DNA from: Allomuricauda sp. CP2A | Lineage (GTDB): Bacteria; Bacteroidota; Bacteroidia; Flavobacteriales; Flavobacteriaceae | Length of the DNA stretch: 43,969 nucleotides | Reading direction: 5' to 3' | Assembly: GCF_001683915.1 (NCBI RefSeq) | Contig: NZ_LXTT01000168.1 | Coordinates: 1 to 43,969 of the forward strand | Made by a program: the position numbers and the translations under genes | Notes under the pieces: generated by a model | The model's database searches: none | Seen by the model: only the letters and a program-made list of their open reading frames with translations | What the model was told of the DNA's origin: nothing | In this document: piece by piece, positions 15,943 through 23,497 of the stretch | How the letters are laid out: each line of letters begins with the position of its first letter | How positions within the stretch are numbered: the stretch's first letter is position 1

Positions 15943-16386
15943 TTATTCCTCTTCGCCAGAGACAACGGAAGTGGGTTCTTCCTCAGCATCCTCTTCTTTG
16001 ACAAAATCTGAAATGTTGTTATCGATGAGGATGTTGTACCACTGAATGATTTTTTTGATGTCACTGGCGTACACCCGGTCTTCATCGTAATTGGGCAAAA
16101 TATCGAAGAAATATTCTTCCAATTCAATTTTTTCCGCCTTATGGCTGATTCCGGTTTTTTGGCCGTCTTCTTTTTCCTTAATCTTTTGGAACACCTCCCG
16201 AAGGGGCACCTCCTCTTCCAAAGTATAAATGGCTATTTCAGAAAGGACACTGACATTACTTCGTATTCCAACGGTAACCCGTTTTCCATCCAAAAGGGAT
16301 TCCCCAACAAAACCGGTTCGTGTTTGGGTCAATAGTTTGTAAAGTCCGGGCTTACCGCCGATCGATAAAATTTTGTCCAATGCCAT
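15943..16386 (-). CDS. DUF5606 family protein
   Basis: 147-aa cytoplasmic protein restricted, as far as I know, to Bacteroidota. The conserved N-terminal block ALDKILSIGGKPGLYKLLTQTRTGF identifies DUF5606. The middle (KRVTVGIRSNVSVLSEIAIYTLEEEVPL) is beta-rich, the C-terminal third is helical and the tail is acidic low-complexity (EEDAEEEPTSVVSGEEE). Function unknown. It is on the same strand as, and downstream of, def and ruvX, separated by 190 bp that contains the second hairpin repeat pair. Confidence 0.85.
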   Translation of the reverse strand: MALDKILSIGGKPGLYKLLTQTRTGFVGESLLDGKRVTVGIRSNVSVLSEIAIYTLEEEVPLREVFQKIKEKEDGQKTGISHKAEKIELEEYFFDILPNYDEDRVYASDIKKIIQWYNILIDNNISDFVKEEDAEEEPTSVVSGEEE

Positions 16387-16439
16387 TCAAAATAGATTTA
16401 TGCTTGTTATATTCAAATTGTATCAGTAAGCTTGTTTTG

Positions 16440-16495
16440 TCTTCTTGAGCGCAGTCGAAAGATTGACAAAACATCTCGACTGCGCTCGATGTGAC
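16440..16495. repeat. Paired inverted hairpin repeat (REP-like), copy 2
   Basis: A perfect 12-bp inverted repeat, GAGCGCAGTCGA (16447-16458) and TCGACTGCGCTC (16476-16487), is the core of two opposed units. Each unit carries GTC at its outer side and a GT/T-rich inner side, the same skeleton as the pair at 9700-9777. It lies between def and the DUF5606 gene. Confidence 0.75.
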
Positions 16496-16576
16496 ATCTG
16501 ATTTAGCCACTGGTACAATAACGTACAATCGTTTTATGCGCGCAAAAATATAGTATTCTCGGAAACGCCAATTTTT

Positions 16577-17167
16577 TTAACGTCCTTTTTTGATATTGGG
16601 GAACCGCATTTTGTAATCCACAGCGATTTTCCCCTTTGAAATTTTATCCAACCTACTTTTTAATAGCCGTTTTTTTAAAGAGGACAACTTGTCCGTGAAC
16701 AGAATTCCCTGAATGTGATCATATTCGTGTTGGATGACCCTTGCCAACAACCCATCATAGGTTTCGGTGTGGGGTTTAAAATCTTCATCCAGATAGCTGA
16801 TGGTGATTTCGGGCTTTCTTTTGACATCTTCACGGATATCGGGAATACTGAGACAGCCTTCATTAAAATCCCATGCTGTCCCTTCTTCTTCTTCAATTTT
16901 TGCATTGATAAAGACCTTTTTAAAACCTTTTAAGGCTTCTTGATCTTCCTTGCTCAGTTCCTCATCATCCGAAAAAGGAGTGGTATCCACCAAAAACAGA
17001 CGAATGGGCAATCCAACCTGCGGGGCCGCCAATCCAACCCCATGGGCATTATACATGGTCTCCCACATATTGGTGATCAATTCGTCAAGTTTTGGATACT
17101 CTGAAGTAATATCCTTGGCCATTTTACGTAAAACGGGGTCGCCGTATGCAACAATGGGTAAAATCAT
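16577..17167 (-). CDS. def: Peptide deformylase
   Basis: Removes the formyl group from the N-terminal methionine of new proteins. 196 aa with the three deformylase motifs: GVGLAAPQVG (about 43-52), EGCLSIP (metal ligand Cys, about 102-108) and QHEYDHIQG (HExxH metal site, about 145-153). The internal insertion rich in acid residues before the second motif is common in Bacteroidota enzymes. The start ATG is at 17165-17167, 4 bp after the ruvX stop, so the two form an operon. Confidence 0.97.
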   Translation of the reverse strand: MILPIVAYGDPVLRKMAKDITSEYPKLDELITNMWETMYNAHGVGLAAPQVGLPIRLFLVDTTPFSDDEELSKEDQEALKGFKKVFINAKIEEEEGTAWDFNEGCLSIPDIREDVKRKPEITISYLDEDFKPHTETYDGLLARVIQHEYDHIQGILFTDKLSSLKKRLLKSRLDKISKGKIAVDYKMRFPNIKKGR

Positions 17168-17171
17168 AAAA

Positions 17172-17582
17172 TCAAACTCTATTAAGGTATGCCTGCAAAA
17201 TCAATGTGGCACTTATTTCATCGACCAAGCCTTTGTCTTGGCGCTTTTTCTTTTTCATTCCGCTGTCCAACATGGACTGGAATGCCATTTTGGAGGTGAA
17301 CCGCTCATCTTGGCGCTCTATTGGCATTGATGGAAATCTACCGGTCAACTTCTTTAAAAAAGACTGAATCAGTTCTTCGGATTCAGATGGGGTATTGTCC
17401 ATTTGTTTGGGAAGCCCCACTATGATCTTTTCCACGGATTCGTTCTGAACATACTCCGCAAGAAAGGGAATCAACTCCTTGGTTTCAACGGTGGTCAATC
17501 CAGAAGCGATCAACTGAAGTTCATCGGTCACCGCAATGCCTGTTCTCACCTTTCCATAATCCAACGCCAAGATTCTTGCCAA
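17172..17582 (-). CDS. ruvX: RuvX/YqgF, Holliday-junction resolvase-like / pre-16S rRNA nuclease
   Basis: 136-aa RNase H-fold protein. The first acidic residue is in ILALDYGKVRTGIAV (about 4-18), then VEKIIVGLPKQMDNTPSE (the VVGLP block), and the late acidic pair near RQDERFTS and DEISA. The E. coli homologue matures the 5' end of 16S rRNA and was earlier named a Holliday junction resolvase. It starts at TTG (complement of CAA 17580-17582) and is divergent from dapD, with its own -7 box. Confidence 0.93.
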   Translation of the reverse strand: MARILALDYGKVRTGIAVTDELQLIASGLTTVETKELIPFLAEYVQNESVEKIIVGLPKQMDNTPSESEELIQSFLKKLTGRFPSMPIERQDERFTSKMAFQSMLDSGMKKKKRQDKGLVDEISATLILQAYLNRV

Positions 17583-17596
17583 ACCAAAATTTTTGG

Positions 17597-17604
17597 CAAA
17601 AATA
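17597..17604 (-). promoter_or_regulatory. -7 promoter box (TATTTTTG) before ruvX-def
   Basis: Perfect TAnnTTTG on the minus strand, 14 bp before the TTG start of ruvX. No clear -33 TTG. Confidence 0.5.
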
Positions 17605-17657
17605 ACCTTAAAAATGTTATGCCCTTAAAATAAGCCCCATTATTCTGATGAGGGGAC

Positions 17658-17665
17658 TATCTTTG
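17658..17665 (+). promoter_or_regulatory. -7 promoter box (TATCTTTG) before dapD
   Basis: Perfect TAnnTTTG match 18 bp before the dapD ATG, divergent from the ruvX box about 55 bp away. Confidence 0.6.
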
Positions 17666-17683
17666 CTTAAATTTTAAGAAAAA

Positions 17684-18499
17684 ATGACAGATTTAAGGGG
17701 ACTTATTGAAAAAGCCTGGGACAACCGGGAATTGTTGACAGAAGAAAAAACCCAAATAGCCATCAGGGAGGTGATTGAGTTGATTGATATGGGCGAATTG
17801 CGTTGCGCTGAACCCACTGATGATGGTTGGCAAATCAATGAGTGGGTCAAAAAGGCGGTGGTTTTGTATTTCCCTATTCAAAAAATGGAGGTGCTCGAAG
17901 CTGGTATTTTTGAATATCACGATAAAATCCCTTTAAAAAAGGGATATAAAGAAAAAGGGGTGCGGGTGGTTCCCCATGCGGTTGCCAGACATGGGGCGTA
18001 TATTTCCAAAGGAACCATTCTTATGCCCAGTTATGTGAATATCGGTGCTTATGTTGATGAAGGTACCATGGTGGACACTTGGGCTACGGTGGGCAGTTGT
18101 GCTCAAATCGGTAAAAATGTCCATTTAAGTGGCGGTGTTGGCATTGGGGGGGTTCTGGAACCTTTGCAAGCCGCTCCGGTAATCATTGAAGACAATGCTT
18201 TTATTGGTTCGCGTTGTATTGTTGTTGAAGGGGTACGCGTGGAAAAGGAAGCTGTCCTGGGCGCCAATGTTGTGCTGACCGGCTCTACCAAAATTATTGA
18301 TGTGACCGGTGATAAACCCGTTGAGCTTAAAGGTAGGGTTCCGGCAAGATCGGTGGTTATCCCAGGAAGCTATACCAAAAAGTTCCCCGCAGGGGAATAT
18401 CAGGTGCCCTGTGCCTTGATCATTGGGAAACGAAAGGAAAGCACGGATAAAAAGACCTCGTTGAACAACGCCCTGCGGGAGCATGATGTGGCCGTGTAA
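17684..18499 (+). CDS. dapD: 2,3,4,5-tetrahydropyridine-2,6-dicarboxylate N-succinyltransferase DapD
   Basis: Adds succinyl from succinyl-CoA to tetrahydrodipicolinate in the succinylase branch to meso-diaminopimelate and lysine. 271 aa, normal family length. The helical N-terminal domain is followed by a left-handed beta-helix of hexapeptide repeats (about 100-230), with the characteristic RHGAYISKGTILMPSYVNIGAYVDEGTMVDTWATVGSCAQ region and GVGIGGVLEPL. The window also holds lysA (last step) about 19 kb away, so the lysine genes are scattered. It is followed 9 bp later by a GT9 gene, probably co-transcribed. Confidence 0.97.
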   Translation: MTDLRGLIEKAWDNRELLTEEKTQIAIREVIELIDMGELRCAEPTDDGWQINEWVKKAVVLYFPIQKMEVLEAGIFEYHDKIPLKKGYKEKGVRVVPHAVARHGAYISKGTILMPSYVNIGAYVDEGTMVDTWATVGSCAQIGKNVHLSGGVGIGGVLEPLQAAPVIIEDNAFIGSRCIVVEGVRVEKEAVLGANVVLTGSTKIIDVTGDKPVELKGRVPARSVVIPGSYTKKFPAGEYQVPCALIIGKRKESTDKKTSLNNALREHDVAV

Positions 18500-18508
18500 G
18501 CACATATT

Positions 18509-19585
18509 TTGAAGAAATTTTTGGTCATACAGCAAAAGATGGTCGGCGATGTGCTCGCCAGCACCATTCTTTGTGAGCATCTGAAAATCCATTTTCCTGA
18601 TTCAGAAGTCCACTATCTCATCAATGAGTCCACTTTGGCTGTTGTGGAAGGAAACCCTTTTGTTGACAAGATCATTCTTTTTAAGAACGACTATCGAGAT
18701 AGCAAACTTGCTTTTTATAGGTTTCTAAAATCGATAAAAAAGGAAGAGTATTACGCCACTCTAGATGTGTACTGCAAGTTGGAGAGCAATCTCATCAGCT
18801 ATTTTTCTAGGGCTGATTTAAAAATTTCCTATAAAAAATGGTATTCCAAATTTATTTATACGCATTTGTTCTCGTATTCCCACAATGTGAAAACCACTTT
18901 GGGCCATGCCATTGAAAATCGGCTTTTGTTACTCTCTCCCCTGATCCCAAAATTGGAAAAACCGGATTTGGCACCAAAAATCCATTTATTGGAATCTGAA
19001 AAAAAGGAAGTGAGAGAGTTTTTGAAAGAAAATAATATTGATACTTCGCATCCGGTTGTTATGGTGGGATTGTTGGGCAGCCAGCCCAGCAAAAGTTATC
19101 CGCTGGATTATTTGGCCAAGACCCTCGATTTTATATCGGAAAAGCACCGAGTTACGTTTTTGCTCAACTATATGCCCGACCAAAAAGATAGGGTGGCTGA
19201 ATTTCTTTCACACTGCACTCAAAAAACGAGAAATTACATTCGGGAGGATGTGTTTTGTCCTTCACTGCGCTCGGTTATAGGTCTGTTTGGACAATGTAAT
19301 GCGTATATTGGAAACGAAGGGGGCTGCAGCAATATATCTAAGGCACTTGCCATTCCCAATTTCTCTATTTTCTCCCCTTGGATTTCCAAAACCGCGTGGC
19401 TTACTTATAATGAAAATAGCAAAAACCAAGCGGTGCATCTGGCAGATTTTAAACCAGAAATTCTTGACCTACCCAAGAAAGAACGAAAAAAGAATGCTGA
19501 AAAATTGTATCAAACCTTTAAACCTGAATTTTTTCAGGAACAATTAGAGCGCTTCATCGAAAATGAAGTTGTCCCGAACCAATAG
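18509..19585 (+). CDS. Family 9 glycosyltransferase (heptosyltransferase-like)
   Basis: 358 aa, GT-B fold. The N-terminal IQQKMVGDVLASTILCEHLKIHFPDSEVHYL block is the typical ADP-heptose:LPS heptosyltransferase (WaaF/WaaC) opening. The C-terminal nucleotide-sugar site includes IGLFGQCNAYIGNEGGCSNISKALAIP with the GNEGG loop that replaces the common GxDSG. It acts at the cytoplasmic face in lipopolysaccharide core or lipooligosaccharide assembly. It starts at TTG 18509, 9 bp after dapD. Its last 42 bp overlap tail-to-tail with the methyltransferase gene on the other strand. Confidence 0.87.
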   Translation: MKKFLVIQQKMVGDVLASTILCEHLKIHFPDSEVHYLINESTLAVVEGNPFVDKIILFKNDYRDSKLAFYRFLKSIKKEEYYATLDVYCKLESNLISYFSRADLKISYKKWYSKFIYTHLFSYSHNVKTTLGHAIENRLLLLSPLIPKLEKPDLAPKIHLLESEKKEVREFLKENNIDTSHPVVMVGLLGSQPSKSYPLDYLAKTLDFISEKHRVTFLLNYMPDQKDRVAEFLSHCTQKTRNYIREDVFCPSLRSVIGLFGQCNAYIGNEGGCSNISKALAIPNFSIFSPWISKTAWLTYNENSKNQAVHLADFKPEILDLPKKERKKNAEKLYQTFKPEFFQEQLERFIENEVVPNQ

Positions 19586-20218
19586 CACTTGGTAGGATTC
19601 CACCAAAATTTTCCATCCACGGTCCAACATATAGTCGATAACAAGCTTTCCTTTACCCCCGTTCGGCAAATCACAGTCATCAATCAGTACAATGGAGTTG
19701 TCATGGAGTTGGTCTTCAATCCTCTGAAACTCTTCCAAGTGGTGTTGCTGGCTTTTTTTCTGTACCTCGGGGTCATTGCTGTAATCGTAACTATCCAAAT
19801 ACAGCACATCAACCGTTTCATTAAAATCCTCTAAAAAAGCGAGTGAATCAGAGTGATGTATCTGAACAAATTCCTGAAGATGCTGTCTATCCACCTCTGC
19901 CTGCGCATTTTTCACAGATTCCTCGTTGATATCCACAGAATGTACAAAAGCATTGTTCTCCTTGGCCCATTTTCCAAAGACAATGGTTGCCGCCCCGTTG
20001 CTCTTAGCACCACGCAGACCTTCCCGTGAGGTCCCCGTTTCCACAATGGTCTTGGCCTTGGTCCTTTTCATAAGTTCCATGGTTTTTAGAAAGGTGTTCC
20101 TTCTTTTTCTAAAATCGTACCTAAAGGGCATAAAGGGGTAAAGGGATTTGTGTTTGATCCATTTCCCTATTAAAAAACTGGCTATTCCCAGTAGAAGTAT
20201 GCTTATTACAATCTTCAT
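19544..20218 (-). CDS. Membrane-anchored class I SAM-dependent methyltransferase-like protein
   Basis: 224 aa. One N-terminal membrane helix (about 2-18) is followed by a Rossmann-type domain: TIVETGTSREG (motif I region, about 60-70), VHSVDINEESV (acidic end of strand 2), VDVLYLDSYDY and SIVLIDDCDLPNGGKGKLV. This resembles the Methyltransf_24 group found in glycan clusters. The motif I glycines are atypical (ETGTSREG), so substrate and even activity are unproven. It lies among glycosyltransferase genes, suggesting modification of a surface glycan or lipid carrier. The 3' end overlaps the GT9 gene by 42 bp. Confidence 0.75.
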   Translation of the reverse strand: MKIVISILLLGIASFLIGKWIKHKSLYPFMPFRYDFRKRRNTFLKTMELMKRTKAKTIVETGTSREGLRGAKSNGAATIVFGKWAKENNAFVHSVDINEESVKNAQAEVDRQHLQEFVQIHHSDSLAFLEDFNETVDVLYLDSYDYSNDPEVQKKSQQHHLEEFQRIEDQLHDNSIVLIDDCDLPNGGKGKLVIDYMLDRGWKILVESYQVLLVRDNFIFDEAL

Positions 20219-20240
20219 TGATCTTGTATCAAAAATTTAT

Positions 20241-20248
20241 CAAATATA
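20241..20248 (-). promoter_or_regulatory. -7 promoter box (TATATTTG) before the methyltransferase gene
   Basis: Perfect TAnnTTTG on the minus strand, 22 bp before the ATG at 20218; no -33 TTG at the usual spacing. Confidence 0.5.
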
Positions 20249-20376
20249 AAGCAACCATCCCCTTTTTTCTTAATCTATTTCTTGGAAATCGCCCTAACAC
20301 ATCAGTTTTGGAATGTAAAAAAGTAGGGTGTTTGGATTTTTAGTTGTTGTAAGAAAAATAGGCGTCCAAACAATTT

Positions 20377-20403
20377 TTGCCTTCTTTTTTTGTTATAGTT
20401 TTG
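20377..20403 (+). promoter_or_regulatory. Promoter (TTG-N16-TAGTTTTG) for the WaaE-like gene
   Basis: TTG at 20377-20379 and a perfect TAnnTTTG box at 20396-20403. Transcription would start near 20410, after the upstream in-frame ATG at 20328, which decides for the start at 20433. Confidence 0.6.
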
Positions 20404-20432
20404 TAGAACCAAACCTAGTACCAATAAATATT

Positions 20433-21236
20433 ATGGCTGGATTGAGCACCCCAAAGCAAAAAATATCAGCACTCATCATCACCTACAACGAAATGGGTTA
20501 CATTGAAAGATGTATCGATTCCGTTTCATTTGCCGATGAGATCGTTGTTGTTGATTCCTATAGTACGGATGGCACCTATGAGTATCTGGTGAACCATCCC
20601 AAAGTAAAGGTACTCCAAAACCCCTTTGAGAATTTTACCGCACAAAAATCCTTCACGTTGAAACAAGCTTCCAATGACTGGATTCTCTTTTTGGATGCCG
20701 ATGAAGTAGTAAGCCGCGAACTTCAAAAGGAAATTCTGGATACCGTGAACAATCCCAATGCCTGCGAGGCCTACTGGTTTTACCGTAAGTTCATGTTTCA
20801 AAACAGTACATTGAATTTTAGTGGTTGGCAAACGGATAAAAACCATAGGTTGTTCAGAAAAAGTAAGGCGTATTTTACCGATAAAAAGATTGTACACGAA
20901 ACCTTGGAGGTTGATGGTACATCATGTATTTTAAAGGAAAAGCTAACCCACTACTGTTACAAAAACTACGAGGATTACAAAGGAAAAATGCTGCGTTATG
21001 GCCAGCTAAAGGCCAAAGAGGATTTTTATAAGGAAAAGCATTTCAATTATCTTTTAATGGCAGTGAAGCCCGCATGGAAGTTCTTCAACCATTTTGTTCT
21101 GCGACTGGGCTTTTTGGATGGCAAAAAAGGAATTACCATTTGCTACCTGAACGCTTTGGGCGTCTTGGAAAGATACAAAGAGCTTAAACGATTGGAAAAG
21201 AAAAATGAGCTTGCCTATTATTTGGTAATGCCATAG
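20433..21236 (+). CDS. Family 2 glycosyltransferase, WaaE/KdtX-like (LPS core)
   Basis: 267 aa from the ATG at 20433. The reading frame extends to an ATG at 20328, but that lies before the likely promoter and adds a non-conserved hydrophobic stretch. The GT-A domain begins SALIITYNEMGYIERCIDSV, with the donor-binding DSYSTDGT and the metal site FLDADE, the pattern of the WaaE beta-1,4-glucosyltransferases of LPS core and related enzymes. The C-terminal part (FNYLLMAVKPAWKFFNHFVLRLGFLDGKKG) is membrane-associating and typical of this subgroup. It ends 19 bp inside the convergent glycosyltransferase gene. Confidence 0.9.
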   Translation: MAGLSTPKQKISALIITYNEMGYIERCIDSVSFADEIVVVDSYSTDGTYEYLVNHPKVKVLQNPFENFTAQKSFTLKQASNDWILFLDADEVVSRELQKEILDTVNNPNACEAYWFYRKFMFQNSTLNFSGWQTDKNHRLFRKSKAYFTDKKIVHETLEVDGTSCILKEKLTHYCYKNYEDYKGKMLRYGQLKAKEDFYKEKHFNYLLMAVKPAWKFFNHFVLRLGFLDGKKGITICYLNALGVLERYKELKRLEKKNELAYYLVMP

Positions 21237-22051
21237 TGGGTCCAAACCACTTTCTTTGATCGTGTCTCTTTGCGTATGGATTGGTTTTTTGCGATGGATT
21301 CTGGGGTTTTGTACCCTCTTTTATGATCCAAATGCACACACACCGCGCTGTACCGCAATTGTTTGGATTTAATCCCAAAGTTGAACAATCGCTCCCCCAA
21401 CTCACGGTCCTGCCCCCCATATTGCATCCGTTCATCAAACCCGTTGACATTTAAAATATCCTTTTTCCAACCAGACGAATTATGCCCGTTCCAACTGGCA
21501 TTGGTGGGGGTAAACGTATTTAAAAGTTTGGATATGGCACCACTTGCGGTAAGCTTGTTGTTCTTGAACGTTTTTGGAATCCCCTTTTCCTTGAGCCAGT
21601 GAATATTGAAGCAATTCTGATTTTCAATATCCTCCAAGGTTATCATTTTGGAAATGTTCATGGGAAGCATATAATAACCGCCCGAAATAAAATAGCCTTT
21701 TTCCTTGTTGATATAATGCACCTCCACAAAATCTTCCCGGGGTATGCAATCGCCATCGGTCATGATGATATACTCCGCATGGCAGGCCTCCACGGACTTG
21801 TTCAGAATACGTGATTTTTGAAAACCGTCATCCTCCTGCCATACATGGGTAATGGGATAGAATACTTTTTTGGAAAGTTCGTCCAAAAGCTCCTTGGTCT
21901 TGGGACCAGAACCATCATCCGCCACAACAACCTCAAAGTCCTTGAAAATCTGGCAATTAAATCCCCAAAGCACTTTTTTTAGCCATTCCTCGGCATTATA
22001 GGTGCTTACAATTACGGATATCTTGGGGGCTTCCCGCTCATTCTGGTTCAT
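21218..22051 (-). CDS. Family 2 glycosyltransferase with galactosyltransferase-type C-terminal domain
   Basis: 277 aa. The N-terminal GT-A domain has ISVIVSTYNAEEWLKKVL, the ADDGSG donor motif and the metal site TDGDCIPRED. The C-terminal part has NGFDERMQYGGQDRELGERL, the conserved block of the Glyco_transf_7C (N-terminal galactosyltransferase) domain. It transfers a hexose to a surface glycan; exact sugar unknown. It runs opposite to the two flanking glycosyltransferase genes and has its own promoter box, so the cluster is a set of individual units rather than one operon. Confidence 0.88.
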   Translation of the reverse strand: MNQNEREAPKISVIVSTYNAEEWLKKVLWGFNCQIFKDFEVVVADDGSGPKTKELLDELSKKVFYPITHVWQEDDGFQKSRILNKSVEACHAEYIIMTDGDCIPREDFVEVHYINKEKGYFISGGYYMLPMNISKMITLEDIENQNCFNIHWLKEKGIPKTFKNNKLTASGAISKLLNTFTPTNASWNGHNSSGWKKDILNVNGFDERMQYGGQDRELGERLFNFGIKSKQLRYSAVCVHLDHKRGYKTPESIAKNQSIRKETRSKKVVWTHYGITK

Positions 22052-22056
22052 CTTGG

Positions 22057-22064
22057 CAAAAATA
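22057..22064 (-). promoter_or_regulatory. -7 promoter box (TATTTTTG) before glycosyltransferase gene
   Basis: Perfect TAnnTTTG match on the minus strand only 5 bp before the ATG at 22051. If used, the transcript would be nearly leaderless, so the true start of translation could be further in. Confidence 0.4.
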
Positions 22065-22117
22065 GAAATATTAAATGTTATCGCATATCCTTACTTTAGC
22101 TTATCCAAAATTCTATA

Positions 22118-22933
22118 ATGAAAGTCAAAGAAATTCCGGTTTCCCTATTCAATCAGGCTCGACTTACATGGCAATCGCAAAAAAGACTGGAGGAAGGCAA
22201 AGAAACTGTTCCTGCTGTGGTCTCACTGGCTTCAATCCCATCAAGATTGGGAATTGTACATATTACCATACGAAGCATTTTGGACCAAAGTATGCTTCCA
22301 GAAAAAATAATTCTCTGGCTCCACCAGGACTTAAAGGACAGGATTCCAAAAAAACTTTCAAAATTAATGGGAGAACGGTTTTCCATTCAATTCACCACCT
22401 ATTCCAGTTCCCATAGAAAATTGGTGGAGCCGCTGAAAATCTATCCCAACAAGGTGATCATTACCTGCGATGATGATATGATGTACCGAAAAAACTGGCT
22501 ATCCAATTTGTACAAAGCCCATTTGGAAAACCCTGATCGTATCATCGGCAACCAAACCAGATGTATCAGCTATACTGACAACAATGAATTGCTTCCCTAC
22601 AAAAATTGGAGCTCGGGGACATATTCATGCCCAAACCCCAAAGCCGTGCTTCCCATTGGCGCTGGGGGCACCCTTTACCCACCACATTCATTGGACGATA
22701 GGGCCTTAGATCAAGAAGTTTTTTTAAAATTGGCCCCAAAAGCAGATGATCTATGGTTCAAAGCGATGAGTTTGTTAAAGGGAACGTTGTCCGTAAAATC
22801 CAAATACACCGTAAAAGAACCCGTTCCCATTTGGGGCTCACAGAAGGTTTCCCTGAAAAAATCCAACATCGAAGGGGACAAAAATAGAACCCAATGGCTG
22901 GCGCTTACCGATTATTTTAAACTAAAATTTTAG
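22118..22933 (+). CDS. Glycosyltransferase-like protein (GT-A type with DDD motif)
   Basis: 271 aa. The opening VSLASIPSRLGIVHITIRSILDQSMLPEKIILWL is a glycosyltransferase Rossmann start seen in proteins of surface polysaccharide loci. A triple aspartate (IITCDDDMMYRKNWL, about 118-132) forms the probable metal and nucleotide-sugar site, and GAGGTLYPP follows in the acceptor region, with DDLWFKAM near 205-212. It fits the last of the five glycan genes here. The start is the ATG at 22118 and the end is just 3 bp before the next gene. Family-level call only; donor and acceptor not readable. Confidence 0.78.
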   Translation: MKVKEIPVSLFNQARLTWQSQKRLEEGKETVPAVVSLASIPSRLGIVHITIRSILDQSMLPEKIILWLHQDLKDRIPKKLSKLMGERFSIQFTTYSSSHRKLVEPLKIYPNKVIITCDDDMMYRKNWLSNLYKAHLENPDRIIGNQTRCISYTDNNELLPYKNWSSGTYSCPNPKAVLPIGAGGTLYPPHSLDDRALDQEVFLKLAPKADDLWFKAMSLLKGTLSVKSKYTVKEPVPIWGSQKVSLKKSNIEGDKNRTQWLALTDYFKLKF

Positions 22934-22936
22934 CCC

Positions 22937-23497
22937 TTGACCGAAGAAATAAACAACTGCATCAAAGAATTAAAGGCCGGAAACCTTATTCTGTATCCCA
23001 CTGATACCGTTTGGGGCATTGGCTGTGACGCCACCAACCCAGATGCCGTAAAAAAAGTATATGCCCTCAAAAAAAGGGAAGATACCAAAGCACTCATTTG
23101 TCTCGTGGCGAATCAGGCTATGTTGGAACGCCATGTAAAAGAAGTGCCCGAAGTGGCCTATGACATCATAGATCTGGCCACCAAACCCACCACCATTGTG
23201 TTTGATGAACCCGTGGGTGTGGCCAAAAACCTTATCGCTGAGGACAATACGTTGGCCATTCGGGTGGCATCCGATAAATTCTGTCAGTACCTCATCAACA
23301 AATTTGGAAAACCCATTGTGTCCACCTCTGCCAACATCTCCGGACAGCCCACTCCAAAACACTTTGCGGATATACAGCCTGAAATTTTAAAAGGAGTGGA
23401 CTATGTGGTAAATTTGCCGGATGTAAACAATGATCCTTCCCCATCATCCATCATTAAATTGGCCAATGACGGACAGGTGAAGGTAATTCGGGAATAA
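22937..23497 (+). CDS. L-threonylcarbamoyladenylate synthase (TsaC/Sua5/YrdC family)
   Basis: 186 aa, single YrdC domain. Makes threonylcarbamoyl-AMP from threonine, bicarbonate and ATP for the t6A37 modification of ANN-decoding tRNAs. Typical blocks: LYPTDTVWGIGCDATN (about 19-34), KKREDTKALICLV, the ATP-site TIVFDEPVG-like strand, LAIRVASD and the SANISGQPT motif. It starts at TTG 22937, directly after the glycosyltransferase stop. Its last base overlaps the ATG of the CCA-adding enzyme (TAATG). Coupling with a second tRNA-processing enzyme makes functional sense. Confidence 0.94.
   Translation: MTEEINNCIKELKAGNLILYPTDTVWGIGCDATNPDAVKKVYALKKREDTKALICLVANQAMLERHVKEVPEVAYDIIDLATKPTTIVFDEPVGVAKNLIAEDNTLAIRVASDKFCQYLINKFGKPIVSTSANISGQPTPKHFADIQPEILKGVDYVVNLPDVNNDPSPSSIIKLANDGQVKVIRE

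Noticed and set aside
20328..20432. Upstream start for the WaaE-like glycosyltransferase
   Set aside because: The region contains the promoter (TTG and TAGTTTTG), so the ATG there would not be transcribed; 20433 fits the family.
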